Source: Pseudonocardia hydrocarbonoxydans
GTDB lineage: Bacteria; Actinomycetota; Actinomycetes; Mycobacteriales; Pseudonocardiaceae
DNA length: 64,000 nt
Reading direction: 5' to 3'
Assembly: GCF_006539565.1 (NCBI RefSeq)
Contig: NZ_BJNG01000014.1
Coordinates: 62,001-126,000 of the forward strand
The notes under the pieces are model-generated. The model saw only the letters and a list, made by a program, of their open reading frames with translations, was not told the origin of the DNA and ran no database searches. This document shows positions 1 through 9,011 of the stretch, piece by piece. The position numbers were made by a program, and so were the translations under genes. Each line of letters begins with the position of its first letter. Position 1 is the first letter of the stretch.

Positions 1-1
1 C

Positions 2-727
2 CGCGGGCGCATGGTTCTGTCCGAGCGGCACATCCAGGCCTACGAGGCGAACGCCGCGCCCGAGCCGATCGCGCACAAGGACCGCTACCCGTCGCAGGTG
101 TCGATCGGACTCTCGGTGACGATCCCGGAGGACTCCCGCCTCGTCCTCTACCCGCTCGACCATCGCGAGATCAACCCGTTCAACCGCGCCGCCGACCTCA
201 ACCGGCAGCTCCAGCCGGCCGACCGGCCGGAGACCGTGCTGCCCGCCGCGCGCGAGGTGGAGCTCGCCGACCGCGACCGCGACGTCGTGATGTTCGCCGG
301 GTCCACCACCTGGCACCTGCGCCGCCGCGCGGCCAACGCGGTCAACGTCTACTTCAAGGTCAACGACTTCGGCTGCGACCCCCTCGGCGAGGACGTCGCG
401 AGCCCCGGGGTCCGCGAGCACACCCTGGCCCTGCTGCGCGCCGGGCAGGTCGACGGGGGCGTCGCCGAGGTGTCGCGGCGGCTCGACACCGTCTCCCGCG
501 TGCACACCCGCCACGACTGGCGCGAGGTGCTCCAGGCCCGCGTGTTCGGCGAGGAGCCGGTCGGTATCACCGAGGAGCAGTGGACGCTGCTGCGGGCGCT
601 GGGCACCGGCACCCCGGTCGCCGACCTCGTCTCCGCGGCGGGCACCGACTCCTCCCGGGTCCTGCAGGACCTCACGCGCCTCGCGGAGATCGGCGCGGTC
701 GACCTGCGCGCGGCCGACACCCGGTGA
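2..727 (+). CDS. Hypothetical protein, 5' end outside window
   Basis: The frame is open to the left edge, so this is probably the C-terminal part of a longer protein; the first ATG inside the window (position 11) would give 238 aa. I do not recognise the family with certainty. A segment near residues 95-125 (FAGSTTWHLRRRAANAVNVY then FKVNDFGCDPLGED) looks like the end of a beta-barrel, and the last 60 residues look like a small winged-helix domain. A JmjC/cupin-type oxygenase with a C-terminal winged helix is one possibility, offered as inference only. The stop overlaps the GTG start of the next gene by 4 bp (GTGA), so the two are translationally coupled. Confidence 0.6.
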   Translation, partial: RGRMVLSERHIQAYEANAAPEPIAHKDRYPSQVSIGLSVTIPEDSRLVLYPLDHREINPFNRAADLNRQLQPADRPETVLPAAREVELADRDRDVVMFAGSTTWHLRRRAANAVNVYFKVNDFGCDPLGEDVASPGVREHTLALLRAGQVDGGVAEVSRRLDTVSRVHTRHDWREVLQARVFGEEPVGITEEQWTLLRALGTGTPVADLVSAAGTDSSRVLQDLTRLAEIGAVDLRAADTR

Positions 728-1587
728 GCCCGACGGCGACCGTTCTGCACCCGGGCCAGATGGGCGTCGTCGTCGCGGCGGCGCTGCGGGCCGGCGGGTC
801 GCGGGTGTCGTGGTCGCCGGAGGGCCGCGGTCCCGCCACCCGGGACCGGGCGGAGCGGGCGGGCCTCGTCGCCGTCGACGACCCGGCCGCGCTGGCCGCC
901 GTCGACGTCGTGTTCTCCGTCTGCCCGCCCGCCGCGGCCGAGGCGGTCGCCGGGCAGGTGGCCGCACTCGGGTTCGCCGGGCTGTTCGTCGACGCCAACG
1001 CCGTCAGCCCGGCCCGGCTCGGCCGGATCACGGAGCTGGTCTCGGCCACCGGGGCGCGGGTCGTCGACGGGTCGCTGTTCGGGCCCCGGTGGGCGGGCGA
1101 CCGGACCCGTCTCTACCTCGCGGGCCACCCGGCCGACCGCGACCTGGTGGCGGGCCTGTTCGCCGGCACCGACGTCGTGCCGGTCGCGATGGACGGCGGC
1201 GCGGGCTCGGCCAGCGCGCTGAAGATGTCGCACACGACGTTCCAGAAGTCGGCCCGGGCGCTCGCGGCGCTCGCGCACGCCATGGCGGCCGGCGCCGGCG
1301 TGTCGGAGCACCTGCGCAGCGAGGCCGAGGGCATGGAGTCGCCGCTGGGCCAGCCCGGCACGCTGCCGGTGGTGGCCGCGAAGGCGTGGCGGTGGGCCCC
1401 CGAGATGCGCGAGGCGGCCGACAGCCTCGCCGCCCACGGGCTGCCCCCCGGCCTGGCCACGGCCGCGGGTGAGGTCCTGGCCCTGTGGGAAGCCGACCGG
1501 GACGCCACCGGCCTGTCCGTCGACGACGTGCTCGCCCGCCTCCGGTCTACCGGGCCGCGGCAGCCGACCGGTTCCGCGCCGCCGTGA
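724..1587 (+). CDS. NAD(P)-binding dehydrogenase, 6-phosphogluconate/3-hydroxyisobutyrate dehydrogenase-like (DUF1932 type)
   Basis: The 287-aa protein begins with a Rossmann motif (HPGQMGVVVAAALRAGG) typical of the beta-hydroxyacid dehydrogenase superfamily, followed by a helical C-terminal domain containing SALKMSHTTFQK, where the family keeps its substrate-contacting Lys. Members with the DUF1932 C-terminal domain oxidise or reduce small hydroxyacids; the substrate here is unknown. The GTG start at 724 is chosen because it overlaps the upstream stop and places the Rossmann fold at the N-terminus; an earlier in-frame ATG at 580 would run inside the preceding gene. The 3' end overlaps the convergent acyltransferase gene by 41 bp. 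Confidence 0.8.
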   Translation: MSPTATVLHPGQMGVVVAAALRAGGSRVSWSPEGRGPATRDRAERAGLVAVDDPAALAAVDVVFSVCPPAAAEAVAGQVAALGFAGLFVDANAVSPARLGRITELVSATGARVVDGSLFGPRWAGDRTRLYLAGHPADRDLVAGLFAGTDVVPVAMDGGAGSASALKMSHTTFQKSARALAALAHAMAAGAGVSEHLRSEAEGMESPLGQPGTLPVVAAKAWRWAPEMREAADSLAAHGLPPGLATAAGEVLALWEADRDATGLSVDDVLARLRSTGPRQPTGSAPP

Positions 1588-2587
1588 CCAGTGGCTTCAG
1601 GCCGGCCCGGACCGCCCGCCGCGCCCGGCGGGGCAACGCGCCGACCGAGGCCGCGTCGAGCGACCCGGCGTGCACGATCAGCTCCCCGGTGCGCATCGCG
1701 TCCTTGTAGTCGTGGTGCCCGCGGCCCAGGTCGAGCGAGACGACGCCGCGGCGCGCGGCCTCCTCGGCGAGGTGGAAAAGCAGCAGGATGCCGGGCGAGT
1801 AGCGCCCGAAGTCGGCGTCGTAGCCGGGGAACCACCACGACAGCACCGACCCCGACGCCGGGCCGAGGTGGGCGGCCACCAGGTCGTCGCCCGCGTAGAG
1901 GGCCGACAGGACCCCCGTGCACTCGGGCGCACCCGAGCGCACCAGCCCCTCCGCCAGGCTGACGATGCGGGGATCGGCGAAGCGGTCCCACTCCCCCATC
2001 GCGGCGTACTGGGCGGACTTCCAGCCCATCAGCGCCCGGAGCACCGCGGGGTCCTCGCTCGAGTGCACGAACCGCAGCGGGCCGACCTCGCGCTCCAGCT
2101 TGCGCTGCTTGCGGAAGGTCGAGGCCAGCCACTTCTTCGACCGCTCCCGCAGCCGCGCCAGGTACGGGTCGTAGCCGTCGGCGAGGTCGATCACCGGCGA
2201 GACCTCGCGGCGCGTCCGGTAGGCCCCGGCCGGGAGGTGGCCGTCGGTGAGGCAGTCGAAGTCCCAGCCCACGAGGCCGCAGCGGCGCAGCATCTCGCGG
2301 GGGTCGACGTCGGCGTCCGGCGCGAGGACCAGCCCCTCGGCGTCGGCGAGACCCGACCCCATCGGCCGGGCGACCTTCCCGTCGCGCTCGTGGGCGAAGA
2401 AGCCGACGATGCGCCCGCCGTCCTCCAGCACCGCGACGCGCGCCCCCGGCCGTACCGCACCGACCTCGCGGGCGAACTCCGCGGACAGGAACGGGTTGCG
2501 TAGCCCGCCGGCCGCCGCCCGCAGCCCGGTCCACCGGCCGATCTCCGCCGGGCCGAGCTCGCCCGGCCGGACCGCTGTGTACTGCAC
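1547..2587 (-). CDS. GNAT-fold acyltransferase, CelD/BcsL-like
   Basis: A 346-aa protein with the two-lobed GNAT architecture of the CelD/BcsL (FemAB-related) acyltransferases found in cellulose and exopolysaccharide loci. Recognisable parts are the SKKWLASTFRKQRKLERE stretch near the middle and the C-terminal ILLLFHLAEEAARRGVVSLD then LGRGHHDYKDAMRTGE, which corresponds to the acyl-CoA-binding half. The start is GTG, preceded by GGGGAG. The acyl donor and acceptor are unknown; acylation of a sugar or lipid intermediate at the membrane is the usual guess. Nearby deacetylase, glycosyltransferase and ATP-grasp genes support a role in envelope polysaccharide or glycoconjugate modification. Confidence 0.75.
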   Translation of the reverse strand: MQYTAVRPGELGPAEIGRWTGLRAAAGGLRNPFLSAEFAREVGAVRPGARVAVLEDGGRIVGFFAHERDGKVARPMGSGLADAEGLVLAPDADVDPREMLRRCGLVGWDFDCLTDGHLPAGAYRTRREVSPVIDLADGYDPYLARLRERSKKWLASTFRKQRKLEREVGPLRFVHSSEDPAVLRALMGWKSAQYAAMGEWDRFADPRIVSLAEGLVRSGAPECTGVLSALYAGDDLVAAHLGPASGSVLSWWFPGYDADFGRYSPGILLLFHLAEEAARRGVVSLDLGRGHHDYKDAMRTGELIVHAGSLDAASVGALPRRARRAVRAGLKPLVTAARNRSAAAAR

Positions 2588-2612
2588 GGACTCCCCTCTC
2601 CTTCGCGGTGGC

Positions 2613-2618
2613 TAGTCT
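2613..2618 (+). promoter_or_regulatory. Putative -10 hexamer (TAGTCT) for the two-component operon
   Basis: TAGTCT lies 30 nt upstream of the GTG of the sensor kinase, in the 60-bp gap between divergent genes, and a GGAGGGG Shine-Dalgarno sequence follows. No convincing -35 element was seen. Confidence 0.3.
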
Positions 2619-2647
2619 CGCAGGGCCACCCGGAGGGGATTCACACC

Positions 2648-3967
2648 GTGCGCAACCGGATCGTCCTGCTGACCGTCATCATCTCGATCGTCGCCATCAG
2701 CCTGTTCGCGCTGCCGCTCGCCGTCGTCGCCCAGCGCTTCTACACGCGGATCGAGATCGCCGAGCTGGAGCGGTCCGCCCACCTGGTGGTCGACGACATC
2801 GCCGACAAGGTGCGTGACGGCGAGGTGCCGGCCCCGGAGTGGATCCAGCACGACGTCACCGCGGCACTCTACGACCCGGCCGGGCGCAAGCTCACCGGGG
2901 ACGGCCCGCTGCTCGCCGACCGCACCGTCCGGGAGGCGGCGGAGGAGGGCTACGTCGACACCAACGACGACTCGGGCGACCTGGTCGTCGCCATCCCGAT
3001 CTCCGAGGACGGCGAGCTGGTCGGCGTCCTGCGGGCCACCACCCCGCGGGCCGAGGCCACCGCTCGCATCGTCGAGCGCTGGCTGCAGATGCTGGCGCTC
3101 GCCGCCGTCGTCCTGCTGGTCACGCTGGTGGTCGCCCGCCGCCAGGCCGCGCGGCTCGCCCAGCCGGTCGAGGACCTCGCCCGGGCCGCGCTGCGCCTGG
3201 GCGACGGCGACTTCACCACCGAGGAGCGCGTCGTCGGCATCGTCGAGATCGACGAGGTCCGCTCGGCCCTCAACGCGACGGCCGGCCGGCTCGACGCCCT
3301 GATCGCCCGCGAGCGCGCCTTCTCCGCCGAGGCCTCTCACCAGCTCCGCACGCCGCTGACCGGCCTGCAGCTCCGGCTGGAGGCGGCGCTGCGCAGCGAC
3401 CGGTCCGACCACACCGCGGCGATCCACGCCAGCCTCGCCGAGGTCGACCGGCTCGAACGCACCATCACCGACCTGCTCGCGCTGGCCCGGGGCACCCGCC
3501 AGCGCGGCGCGCTCGACCTCCCGGCGCTGCTGCACGAGGTCGACCAGGTCTGGGGGCCGCGACTGGGCAGCCGGGGCCGGGCGCTGCGGTTCGACGTCGA
3601 CGCGGACCTGCCCGTCGTCGAGGCCTCGACGGCGGCGATCCGCCAGGTGCTGACGGTGCTGCTCGGCAACGCCGTCGAGCACGGCCGGGGCACGGTCACC
3701 GTCGGCGTGCACGACATCGACGAGGCCGTCCGGATCGACATCACCGACGAGGGACGGGTCGCCACCGAGGCCGGGCCCGACCTGTTCGACCGCCGGGAGC
3801 CCGACGCCGACGGCCACGGCATCGGCCTCGCGCTGGCCCGGCGCCTCGCCGAGGCCGAGGGCGGCCGGCTGCAGCTCACCTCCCCCGCGCCGACGACGCT
3901 CACGGCCTTCCTGCCGACCGGCACGCCGTCCGAACCGGCGGCCGTCGCGCCCGCGACGGCGTCCTAG
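2648..3967 (+). CDS. Two-component sensor histidine kinase
   Basis: The 439-aa kinase has a transmembrane helix at residues 5-28, an extracytoplasmic sensor of about 110 residues, a second helix near 147-165, a HAMP linker, and a DHp/ATPase core. The phospho-acceptor is His231 in FSAEASHQLRTPLTGLQL; the N-box is LLGNAVEHG (Asn341), and the G2 box is GHGIGLALARRLAEAEGG. The start is GTG with GGAGGGG upstream. A response regulator follows 9 bp downstream, so the pair forms an operon with the kinase first, as in CutS/MprB-like systems. The signal is unknown; adjacent envelope genes make a cell-surface cue plausible. Confidence 0.93.
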   Translation: MRNRIVLLTVIISIVAISLFALPLAVVAQRFYTRIEIAELERSAHLVVDDIADKVRDGEVPAPEWIQHDVTAALYDPAGRKLTGDGPLLADRTVREAAEEGYVDTNDDSGDLVVAIPISEDGELVGVLRATTPRAEATARIVERWLQMLALAAVVLLVTLVVARRQAARLAQPVEDLARAALRLGDGDFTTEERVVGIVEIDEVRSALNATAGRLDALIARERAFSAEASHQLRTPLTGLQLRLEAALRSDRSDHTAAIHASLAEVDRLERTITDLLALARGTRQRGALDLPALLHEVDQVWGPRLGSRGRALRFDVDADLPVVEASTAAIRQVLTVLLGNAVEHGRGTVTVGVHDIDEAVRIDITDEGRVATEAGPDLFDRREPDADGHGIGLALARRLAEAEGGRLQLTSPAPTTLTAFLPTGTPSEPAAVAPATAS

Positions 3968-3976
3968 TCTGCGGCC

Positions 3977-4693
3977 ATGGCCCAGCTGCTCCTCGTGGAG
4001 GACGACCCGACGATCGGCAAGGTGCTCCAGGCCAGCCTGGAGTCCTCCGGGCACGACGTCACCTGGCACGACACCGGCGGATCGGCGCTGGAGCACGCGC
4101 GGACGCACCCCGTCGACCTGGTCCTGCTCGACCTCGGCCTGCCCGACATGGACGGCATCGACGTCTGCCGCAGGCTGCGCACCGTCCAGCCCGGCTGTGT
4201 CGTGGTGATGCTCACCGCCCGGCACGAGGAGATGGACGTCGTCGTCGGCCTGTCGGCGGGTGCCGACGACTACCTGACCAAACCGATCCGGCTCGGCGAG
4301 CTGTTCGCCCGCATCCACGCCCACCTGCGCCGGGGCCTCACCGGTGCACCCCCCGTCGAGAGCCTGCTGACGATCGGCTCGCTCACCGTCGACACCGGGC
4401 GGCGGCGCGTCACCGTCGACGGGACGGAGGTGGTGCTACGGACCAAGGAGTTCGACCTGCTGGCCCGCCTCGCCGCCGAGCCGGGCGTCGCGCTGAGCCG
4501 CCAGACCCTCATGGCCGACGTGTGGGACGAGCACTGGTCGGGCCCCACCAAGACCCTCGACGTCCACGTTGCGATGCTGCGCCGCAAGCTCGACGCGGCG
4601 GACGCGGACGCCACGACAGCCGCCCGGATCGTCACACTCCGCGGCTTCGGCTACCGCCTCGACCAGAGCGGGGACGGATCCGCCGAAGTTTGA
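3977..4693 (+). CDS. OmpR/PhoB-family response regulator
   Basis: A 238-aa regulator with a receiver domain (residues 1-115) carrying acidic D9/D10, the phosphorylated Asp52 in VLLDLGLPDMDG, Thr80 and Lys102, then a C-terminal winged-helix DNA-binding domain (about 130-230) with LRTKEFDLLARLAAEPG and the recognition region TLDVHVAMLRRKL. It is the cognate partner of the kinase immediately upstream, which should phosphorylate it. The targets cannot be read from the sequence; the following ATP-grasp gene and the divergent acyltransferase are candidates. Confidence 0.93.
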   Translation: MAQLLLVEDDPTIGKVLQASLESSGHDVTWHDTGGSALEHARTHPVDLVLLDLGLPDMDGIDVCRRLRTVQPGCVVVMLTARHEEMDVVVGLSAGADDYLTKPIRLGELFARIHAHLRRGLTGAPPVESLLTIGSLTVDTGRRRVTVDGTEVVLRTKEFDLLARLAAEPGVALSRQTLMADVWDEHWSGPTKTLDVHVAMLRRKLDAADADATTAARIVTLRGFGYRLDQSGDGSAEV

Positions 4694-4750
4694 GGATGCG
4701 CAGGCCGTCGCCTTGCCTGCCGCTAACCTGCCGCGGCGCAGACTCGTGGC

Positions 4751-5932
4751 ATGACGCTGACCGACGAGCCGTTGAAGCACTCGCCGCCGTCCCCGGCCAC
4801 CGGCACCGGATCCCTGCGCACGAACGTGCGCAGCGCCGCCATGCTGGCCGGGTTGCTCGTCGACGGGCAGCTGTCGCGGTCGCGTCGCGCGTCGAAGGTC
4901 CGCCGCGATCGCCGCTACCTCCAGTTCTGGATCGACGCCGCCCGCACGCTCGAACTACCCACCCGCTACGTCGACGACCGCCTGGCGATCGCGCTCGACG
5001 GGTCCCTCATCGAGGTGCGCCGCGCCGCCAACACCCTGGACACCCAGGAGGTGCTCGACCGGGCCGGTGACAAGACGTTGGTGTACCGGATTCTCGCCGA
5101 GCACGGCGTCCCCGTCACCGGACACCGGTCGTTCACCCTTGCCACGCTGTCCGCCGCGGCGCAGTTCGTCGCCGCCTCCCCGGTCCCGTGCGTGGTCAAG
5201 CCCGCACGCGACACCTCCGCCGGTCACGGCGTGACCACCAACGTCACCGACACACGCAGTCTGCGTGCGGCAGCCGCGGCCGCCGCAGCGGCCGGTGCAC
5301 GCGCGGCCCGGGACAGTCGGCACGGCTCCCTCCCCGCCCGCCTGCGGGCGAAGTTCGCCGAGCTGCGCTCGGTGCCGCTGCTCGTCGAGCGCCAGGTTCC
5401 GGGCGAGGACTACCGCCTGCTCTACCTCGACGGCGTGCTCGTCGACGCGGTGCACCGGATGGCGCCCACCCTCGTCGGCGACGGCGAGCGCACCGTGGCC
5501 GCCATCGTCGCCGGGATCAACGCCGAACGCCTCGCCCGCGCCGACGACCGCGCCGAGAGCGTCGTGGCGCTCGACAGCGACCTGATCCGCACTCTGGCGC
5601 TGCAGTCGCTCACGACGTCGTCGGTGCCTGCTGCGGGCCGGGTGGTCCGGCTCAAGACCGCCGTCAACGACAACGCGCTCGACGACAACCGCCCGGCCCG
5701 GCACCTGCTGCACCCGGAGACGATCGAGCTGGGCGCACGGGCGGCGCGGGCCGTCGGCGCCCGGCTGGTCGGGGTCGACGTCGTCACCGCCGACCCCGGC
5801 CTCCCGCTTGCCGCCTCCGGCGGGTGCGTACTGGAGGTGAACACCACGCCCGGCTTCGCCTTCCACTACCACGGCAGGCCCGGCGGGATCGACGTCGCAC
5901 GGGTGGTGCTGGAGCGCCTCGCGGGATCATGA
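4751..5932 (+). CDS. ATP-grasp ligase resembling the cyanophycin synthetase ATP-grasp domain
   Basis: This 393-aa protein has an ATP-grasp fold: the lysine-bearing strand PCVVKPARDTSAGHGV, the second nucleotide-binding strand LLVERQVPGEDYRLLYLDG, and the metal-binding LEVNTTPGF near the C-terminus. It lacks the Mur-ligase half of true cyanophycin synthetase, so it is a stand-alone ligase that would join a carboxylate to an amine or thiol using ATP. An internal run of alanines lies near residues 174-186. A TAACCT hexamer at 4724-4729 may be its own -10 element. The substrate is unknown; the neighbourhood suggests an envelope or secondary-metabolic conjugate. Confidence 0.8.
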   Translation: MTLTDEPLKHSPPSPATGTGSLRTNVRSAAMLAGLLVDGQLSRSRRASKVRRDRRYLQFWIDAARTLELPTRYVDDRLAIALDGSLIEVRRAANTLDTQEVLDRAGDKTLVYRILAEHGVPVTGHRSFTLATLSAAAQFVAASPVPCVVKPARDTSAGHGVTTNVTDTRSLRAAAAAAAAAGARAARDSRHGSLPARLRAKFAELRSVPLLVERQVPGEDYRLLYLDGVLVDAVHRMAPTLVGDGERTVAAIVAGINAERLARADDRAESVVALDSDLIRTLALQSLTTSSVPAAGRVVRLKTAVNDNALDDNRPARHLLHPETIELGARAARAVGARLVGVDVVTADPGLPLAASGGCVLEVNTTPGFAFHYHGRPGGIDVARVVLERLAGS

Positions 5933-5937
5933 TCCGT

Positions 5938-6936
5938 TCAGGCGTGCCGCGAGGGTGCGCAGAGCACCCCGGGTACCGCGGCCATGGCCGCCACGACCTC
6001 GGGGGTGTGGTCGCGGAACACGCCGGCCCGCGCGATGTCCATCGGGTCGCTGTGGTCGGGCGCGTTGACCCCGCCGTAGAAGCTGAACGCCCGGCGGACC
6101 CCCAGCTCGGTGAGCTGCGCGCGGGTGGTCTCGTCGAAGCTGGTGCGGGCGCCGACCGGGTAGCTGAACAGGTCGACCGTCCCGTCGAGCTCGGCGCGCA
6201 GCCGCCGGACCGACCCGGCGATCTCCTCGTGCTGGCGGTCGGCGCCCAGCGTGGCGAGGACGGGGTGGGTCACGCTGTGCGCCCCGACCTCCATCCCGAG
6301 CCGGTCGAGCTCGCGCACCATGGCCCAGTCCATCCACTGGTCCGCGGCCAGCTCCCCGGTGAGCCGGGGCCGCCCGGTCCAGCCGGCCAGGTCGTCGAGG
6401 AACCGCTCGCCGTCGTCACCGGCCAGGGCCTTGAACGCGGTGTTGACCCGCCTGCGGTAACGCGTCGGCTCGGTCGACGCCGCGAGGCCGCCGGGCAGCC
6501 ACCGCGACTCCGGCAGGTCGGCCCGCTCGCCCCCGGTGAGCCAGGCGATCTCGTCCCACCAGGCGTGGCTCGGCTCGTCGACGAAGCCGGTGGTGATGAA
6601 GAAGGTGCCCGCCAGCCCGTGGCCGGCGAGGATCTCGGCCGCCTGCATCTGGTCGCGGTACCCGTCGTCGACGGTGATCGCGACGCGCCGGGCGGGGCCG
6701 CCGGTCTGCCAGTCCTCGCTGCCGGCCGCGACGACCTCGAACCGGTCGGCGAGCAGGCGGACGTGGTGGTCGAACTCCTCGGGCGTGCAGCTGTAGAGGT
6801 CCGGGTCGTCGGCGGGACCGGGGCGGCCGATGCGGTGGTAGTTCAGCACCAGCAGCCCCCGCCAGCTCAGGCGGGCCAGGCGGTCGAGCCGGGTGGTGGT
6901 CAGTACGCGGGCGAGCGCGGCAGTACGGGACGTCAC
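5938..6936 (-). CDS. Polysaccharide deacetylase (NodB homology, CE4)
   Basis: A 332-aa protein with the NodB homology domain: AITVDDGYRD provides the catalytic and metal Asp90/Asp91, and GAHSVTHPVL supplies His220 and His224 of the HxxxH metal site. Such enzymes remove N-acetyl groups from amino-sugar polymers. No clear signal peptide is visible, which is usual for deacetylases encoded in exopolysaccharide clusters. It lies 3 bp downstream of a second deacetylase and in the same transcription unit as the glycosyltransferase, so one pathway is likely. The C-terminal 60 residues resemble the extension of biosynthetic-cluster deacetylases. Confidence 0.88.
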   Translation of the reverse strand: MTSRTAALARVLTTTRLDRLARLSWRGLLVLNYHRIGRPGPADDPDLYSCTPEEFDHHVRLLADRFEVVAAGSEDWQTGGPARRVAITVDDGYRDQMQAAEILAGHGLAGTFFITTGFVDEPSHAWWDEIAWLTGGERADLPESRWLPGGLAASTEPTRYRRRVNTAFKALAGDDGERFLDDLAGWTGRPRLTGELAADQWMDWAMVRELDRLGMEVGAHSVTHPVLATLGADRQHEEIAGSVRRLRAELDGTVDLFSYPVGARTSFDETTRAQLTELGVRRAFSFYGGVNAPDHSDPMDIARAGVFRDHTPEVVAAMAAVPGVLCAPSRHA

Positions 6937-6939
6937 GAT

Positions 6940-7701
6940 CTATGTTCGTACCGTAGTCGCATTCCGTTTCGACGACATCGTCCGGTAGATCGCCGAGGTG
7001 CGGATCCGGGGATACCACGCCGAGCTCTTGACGCGGAACTTCCAGTCGGGGTTGCCCCGGTAGACCCCGGTGCGCGGCACGGCGAACCGCCCCGCCTCCT
7101 CCGGCCCGTCGGGCAGCGCCACGGCGAGTGTGTAGCCGGCCCGCTCGGCCGCCCGCCGGACGTGCGGCGCGTGCTTGCCGAACGGGTACGCGAGCGTCGT
7201 GACCGCCGCGCCGAGCAGGTCGGACAGCAGGTCGCGGCTCTCCCGCAGGTCGGCGAGGCACTCGGCCTCGGTCAGCGTCGACAGGTCGCGGTGGGTCATG
7301 CTGTGGCTGCCGATGTCCCACCCGCGGGCGTGCAGGTCGCGGATCTGGTCGGGCGTCAGCAGCGCGGGCGCGTCGGCGGGGTCGAGACCGGTGATCCAGT
7401 TTACGCTGACGCCGGAGCCGGTGACCGAGCCCGCGACGACGTACATGGTGGCCGTCAGCCCGTGCCGTTCCATGATCGGGACGGCGTGCTCGGCGTAGTC
7501 GGCGAACCCGTCGTCGAAGGTGAGGACGGTGGCCCCGCGGGGGGCGACGCCGTCGGCGGCCACCCGGTGCAGGACCTCCCGCAGCGGCACCGTGCCGCCG
7601 CCGCGGCGCACGAGCGCGCACTGGCGCTCGAAGTCGGCCGGCTCCACCGACACGGGATCGTCCCAACCCCGCGCGACGGAGTGGTAGCAGAGGATGCTCA
7701 C
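6940..7701 (-). CDS. Polysaccharide deacetylase (NodB homology), second copy
   Basis: The 253-aa protein opens with VSILCYHSVARGWDDPVSVE, followed by LTFDDGFADY (Asp63/Asp64) and GSHSMTHRDL (His133/His137), the standard CE4 metal and catalytic motifs, and ends in a basic tail. The GTG start is chosen because it overlaps the stop codon of the upstream glycosyltransferase by 4 bp (GTGA). It is clearly diverged from the neighbouring deacetylase rather than being a recent duplicate. Having two deacetylases after one glycosyltransferase suggests modification of a polymer or a lipid-linked sugar at two sites or steps. Confidence 0.88.
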   Translation of the reverse strand: MSILCYHSVARGWDDPVSVEPADFERQCALVRRGGGTVPLREVLHRVAADGVAPRGATVLTFDDGFADYAEHAVPIMERHGLTATMYVVAGSVTGSGVSVNWITGLDPADAPALLTPDQIRDLHARGWDIGSHSMTHRDLSTLTEAECLADLRESRDLLSDLLGAAVTTLAYPFGKHAPHVRRAAERAGYTLAVALPDGPEEAGRFAVPRTGVYRGNPDWKFRVKSSAWYPRIRTSAIYRTMSSKRNATTVRT

Positions 7702-8894
7702 CGGGCCGAGGATCGCACATCGACCGTGTCGTGCACCACGGCGGCCACCCGGGCCCAGGACGCCTCCGCGGCCAGCCACTTCGCGCCCGCCGCGCCCATC
7801 CGGCCCGCCAGGCCGGCGTCGGCCAGCAATGTGACGAGCCCGCGTGCCAGCGCCACCGGGTCCTCCGGCGGCACCAGGATCCCGGTCTCCCCGTCGGCGA
7901 CGACCGACGGGATGTCGCCGACCGTCGTGGCCACGACCGGGCGGCCGAAGGTGTACGCGAGGTGCACCACGCCGCTCTGGGTGGCGCGCCGGTAGGGGAT
8001 GGCGACGACGCGCGCGTCGCCGAACAGCGCGGCGACGTCGTCCTTGGGGACGTACCCGGGCCGGGTCTCGACGCCGACCCGCTCGGCGTGCGCCTGCAGC
8101 GCCGCCGCGTCGACGTCTGCCACGGCACCGGCGACGACCACTCGGGCGTCCGGGACCTCGTGGCGGATCATCGGGACGGCGTCGAGCAGCGTCGCGATGC
8201 CCTTGTAGGCCGTCCAGCTGCCGAAGAACAGCACCACCGGCGGCGTCGACGCCGCGGGCGGCACCGGCTCCGGCCCGCGCAGCGCCGCCTCGTCGCCGTG
8301 CGGGACGACGACGACGGGCCCGGACGGCTCCCACCGCTCCAGCACGCGGTCGCGGGCCTCCGCCCCGAGCACGAACACGGCGTCCATGGCCCGCCAGGCG
8401 GCGGCGAGGGTGCGGTCCAGCAGCACGCCGCGCTTGTCGGTGGTGGTGTCGCCGCGGCGGCGCAGGCGCGGCTCGTGGGCCACGATCGTCAGCGCGGCGC
8501 GGGGCAGCAGCCGGTCGACGGCGAGCACGCCGAGCGCGTCCATGGTGAACCGCCAGCTCGACCACACGACCACGTCGGGGCGCAGGCGGCGCAGGTGGAC
8601 CAGCACCTGCAGCCACGAGTACGCCCGCATCCCGGCCCGGACGCCGCGGCGCACCTTGCGCACCACCGGGTGCACGACCTCCTGGTCGGCGGGGTGCCAG
8701 CTGCGCAGCACCGGCCGCACGTGGAAGTCGGGGTGGCCCGAACCCAGCTCCGGGTCGGCCCCGGTGAGCAGGTGCACCTCGTCGCCGCCGACGGCCAGTG
8801 CCTCGCCGAGCTGCGCGGAGAACTGGAACAGCCCGCCCGAGGGGGTGAACTCGACGAACGCCACGCGGAGGCGTCGGGGAGGACGGGTCTGCAC
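7698..8894 (-). CDS. Glycosyltransferase, GT-B fold (family 4-like)
   Basis: A 398-aa GT-B enzyme. The N-terminal half contains VAFVEFTPSGGLFQFSAQLG, an acceptor-side glycine-rich loop; the C-terminal half has VLFFGSWTAYKGIATLLDAV, followed by PYRRATQSGVVHLAYTFGRP and VVADGETGILVPPEDP, the usual sugar-nucleotide-binding region of GT4 enzymes. It would transfer a sugar from a nucleotide donor to a lipid- or polymer-linked acceptor at the cytoplasmic face. It is the first gene of a three-gene minus-strand unit with two polysaccharide deacetylases. Confidence 0.88.
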   Translation of the reverse strand: MQTRPPRRLRVAFVEFTPSGGLFQFSAQLGEALAVGGDEVHLLTGADPELGSGHPDFHVRPVLRSWHPADQEVVHPVVRKVRRGVRAGMRAYSWLQVLVHLRRLRPDVVVWSSWRFTMDALGVLAVDRLLPRAALTIVAHEPRLRRRGDTTTDKRGVLLDRTLAAAWRAMDAVFVLGAEARDRVLERWEPSGPVVVVPHGDEAALRGPEPVPPAASTPPVVLFFGSWTAYKGIATLLDAVPMIRHEVPDARVVVAGAVADVDAAALQAHAERVGVETRPGYVPKDDVAALFGDARVVAIPYRRATQSGVVHLAYTFGRPVVATTVGDIPSVVADGETGILVPPEDPVALARGLVTLLADAGLAGRMGAAGAKWLAAEASWARVAAVVHDTVDVRSSAR

Positions 8895-9011
8895 GCGCGC
8901 AGGCTATGCCACCCGGCCATGCCCCCCGCTGCTACCCGACCTGCACCCGCCGGTGAGGACCTGTCCTAGTGTGGCTGGTGGAGGTGTCGTCGACTTCGAG
9001 GGGCGTGTCCA

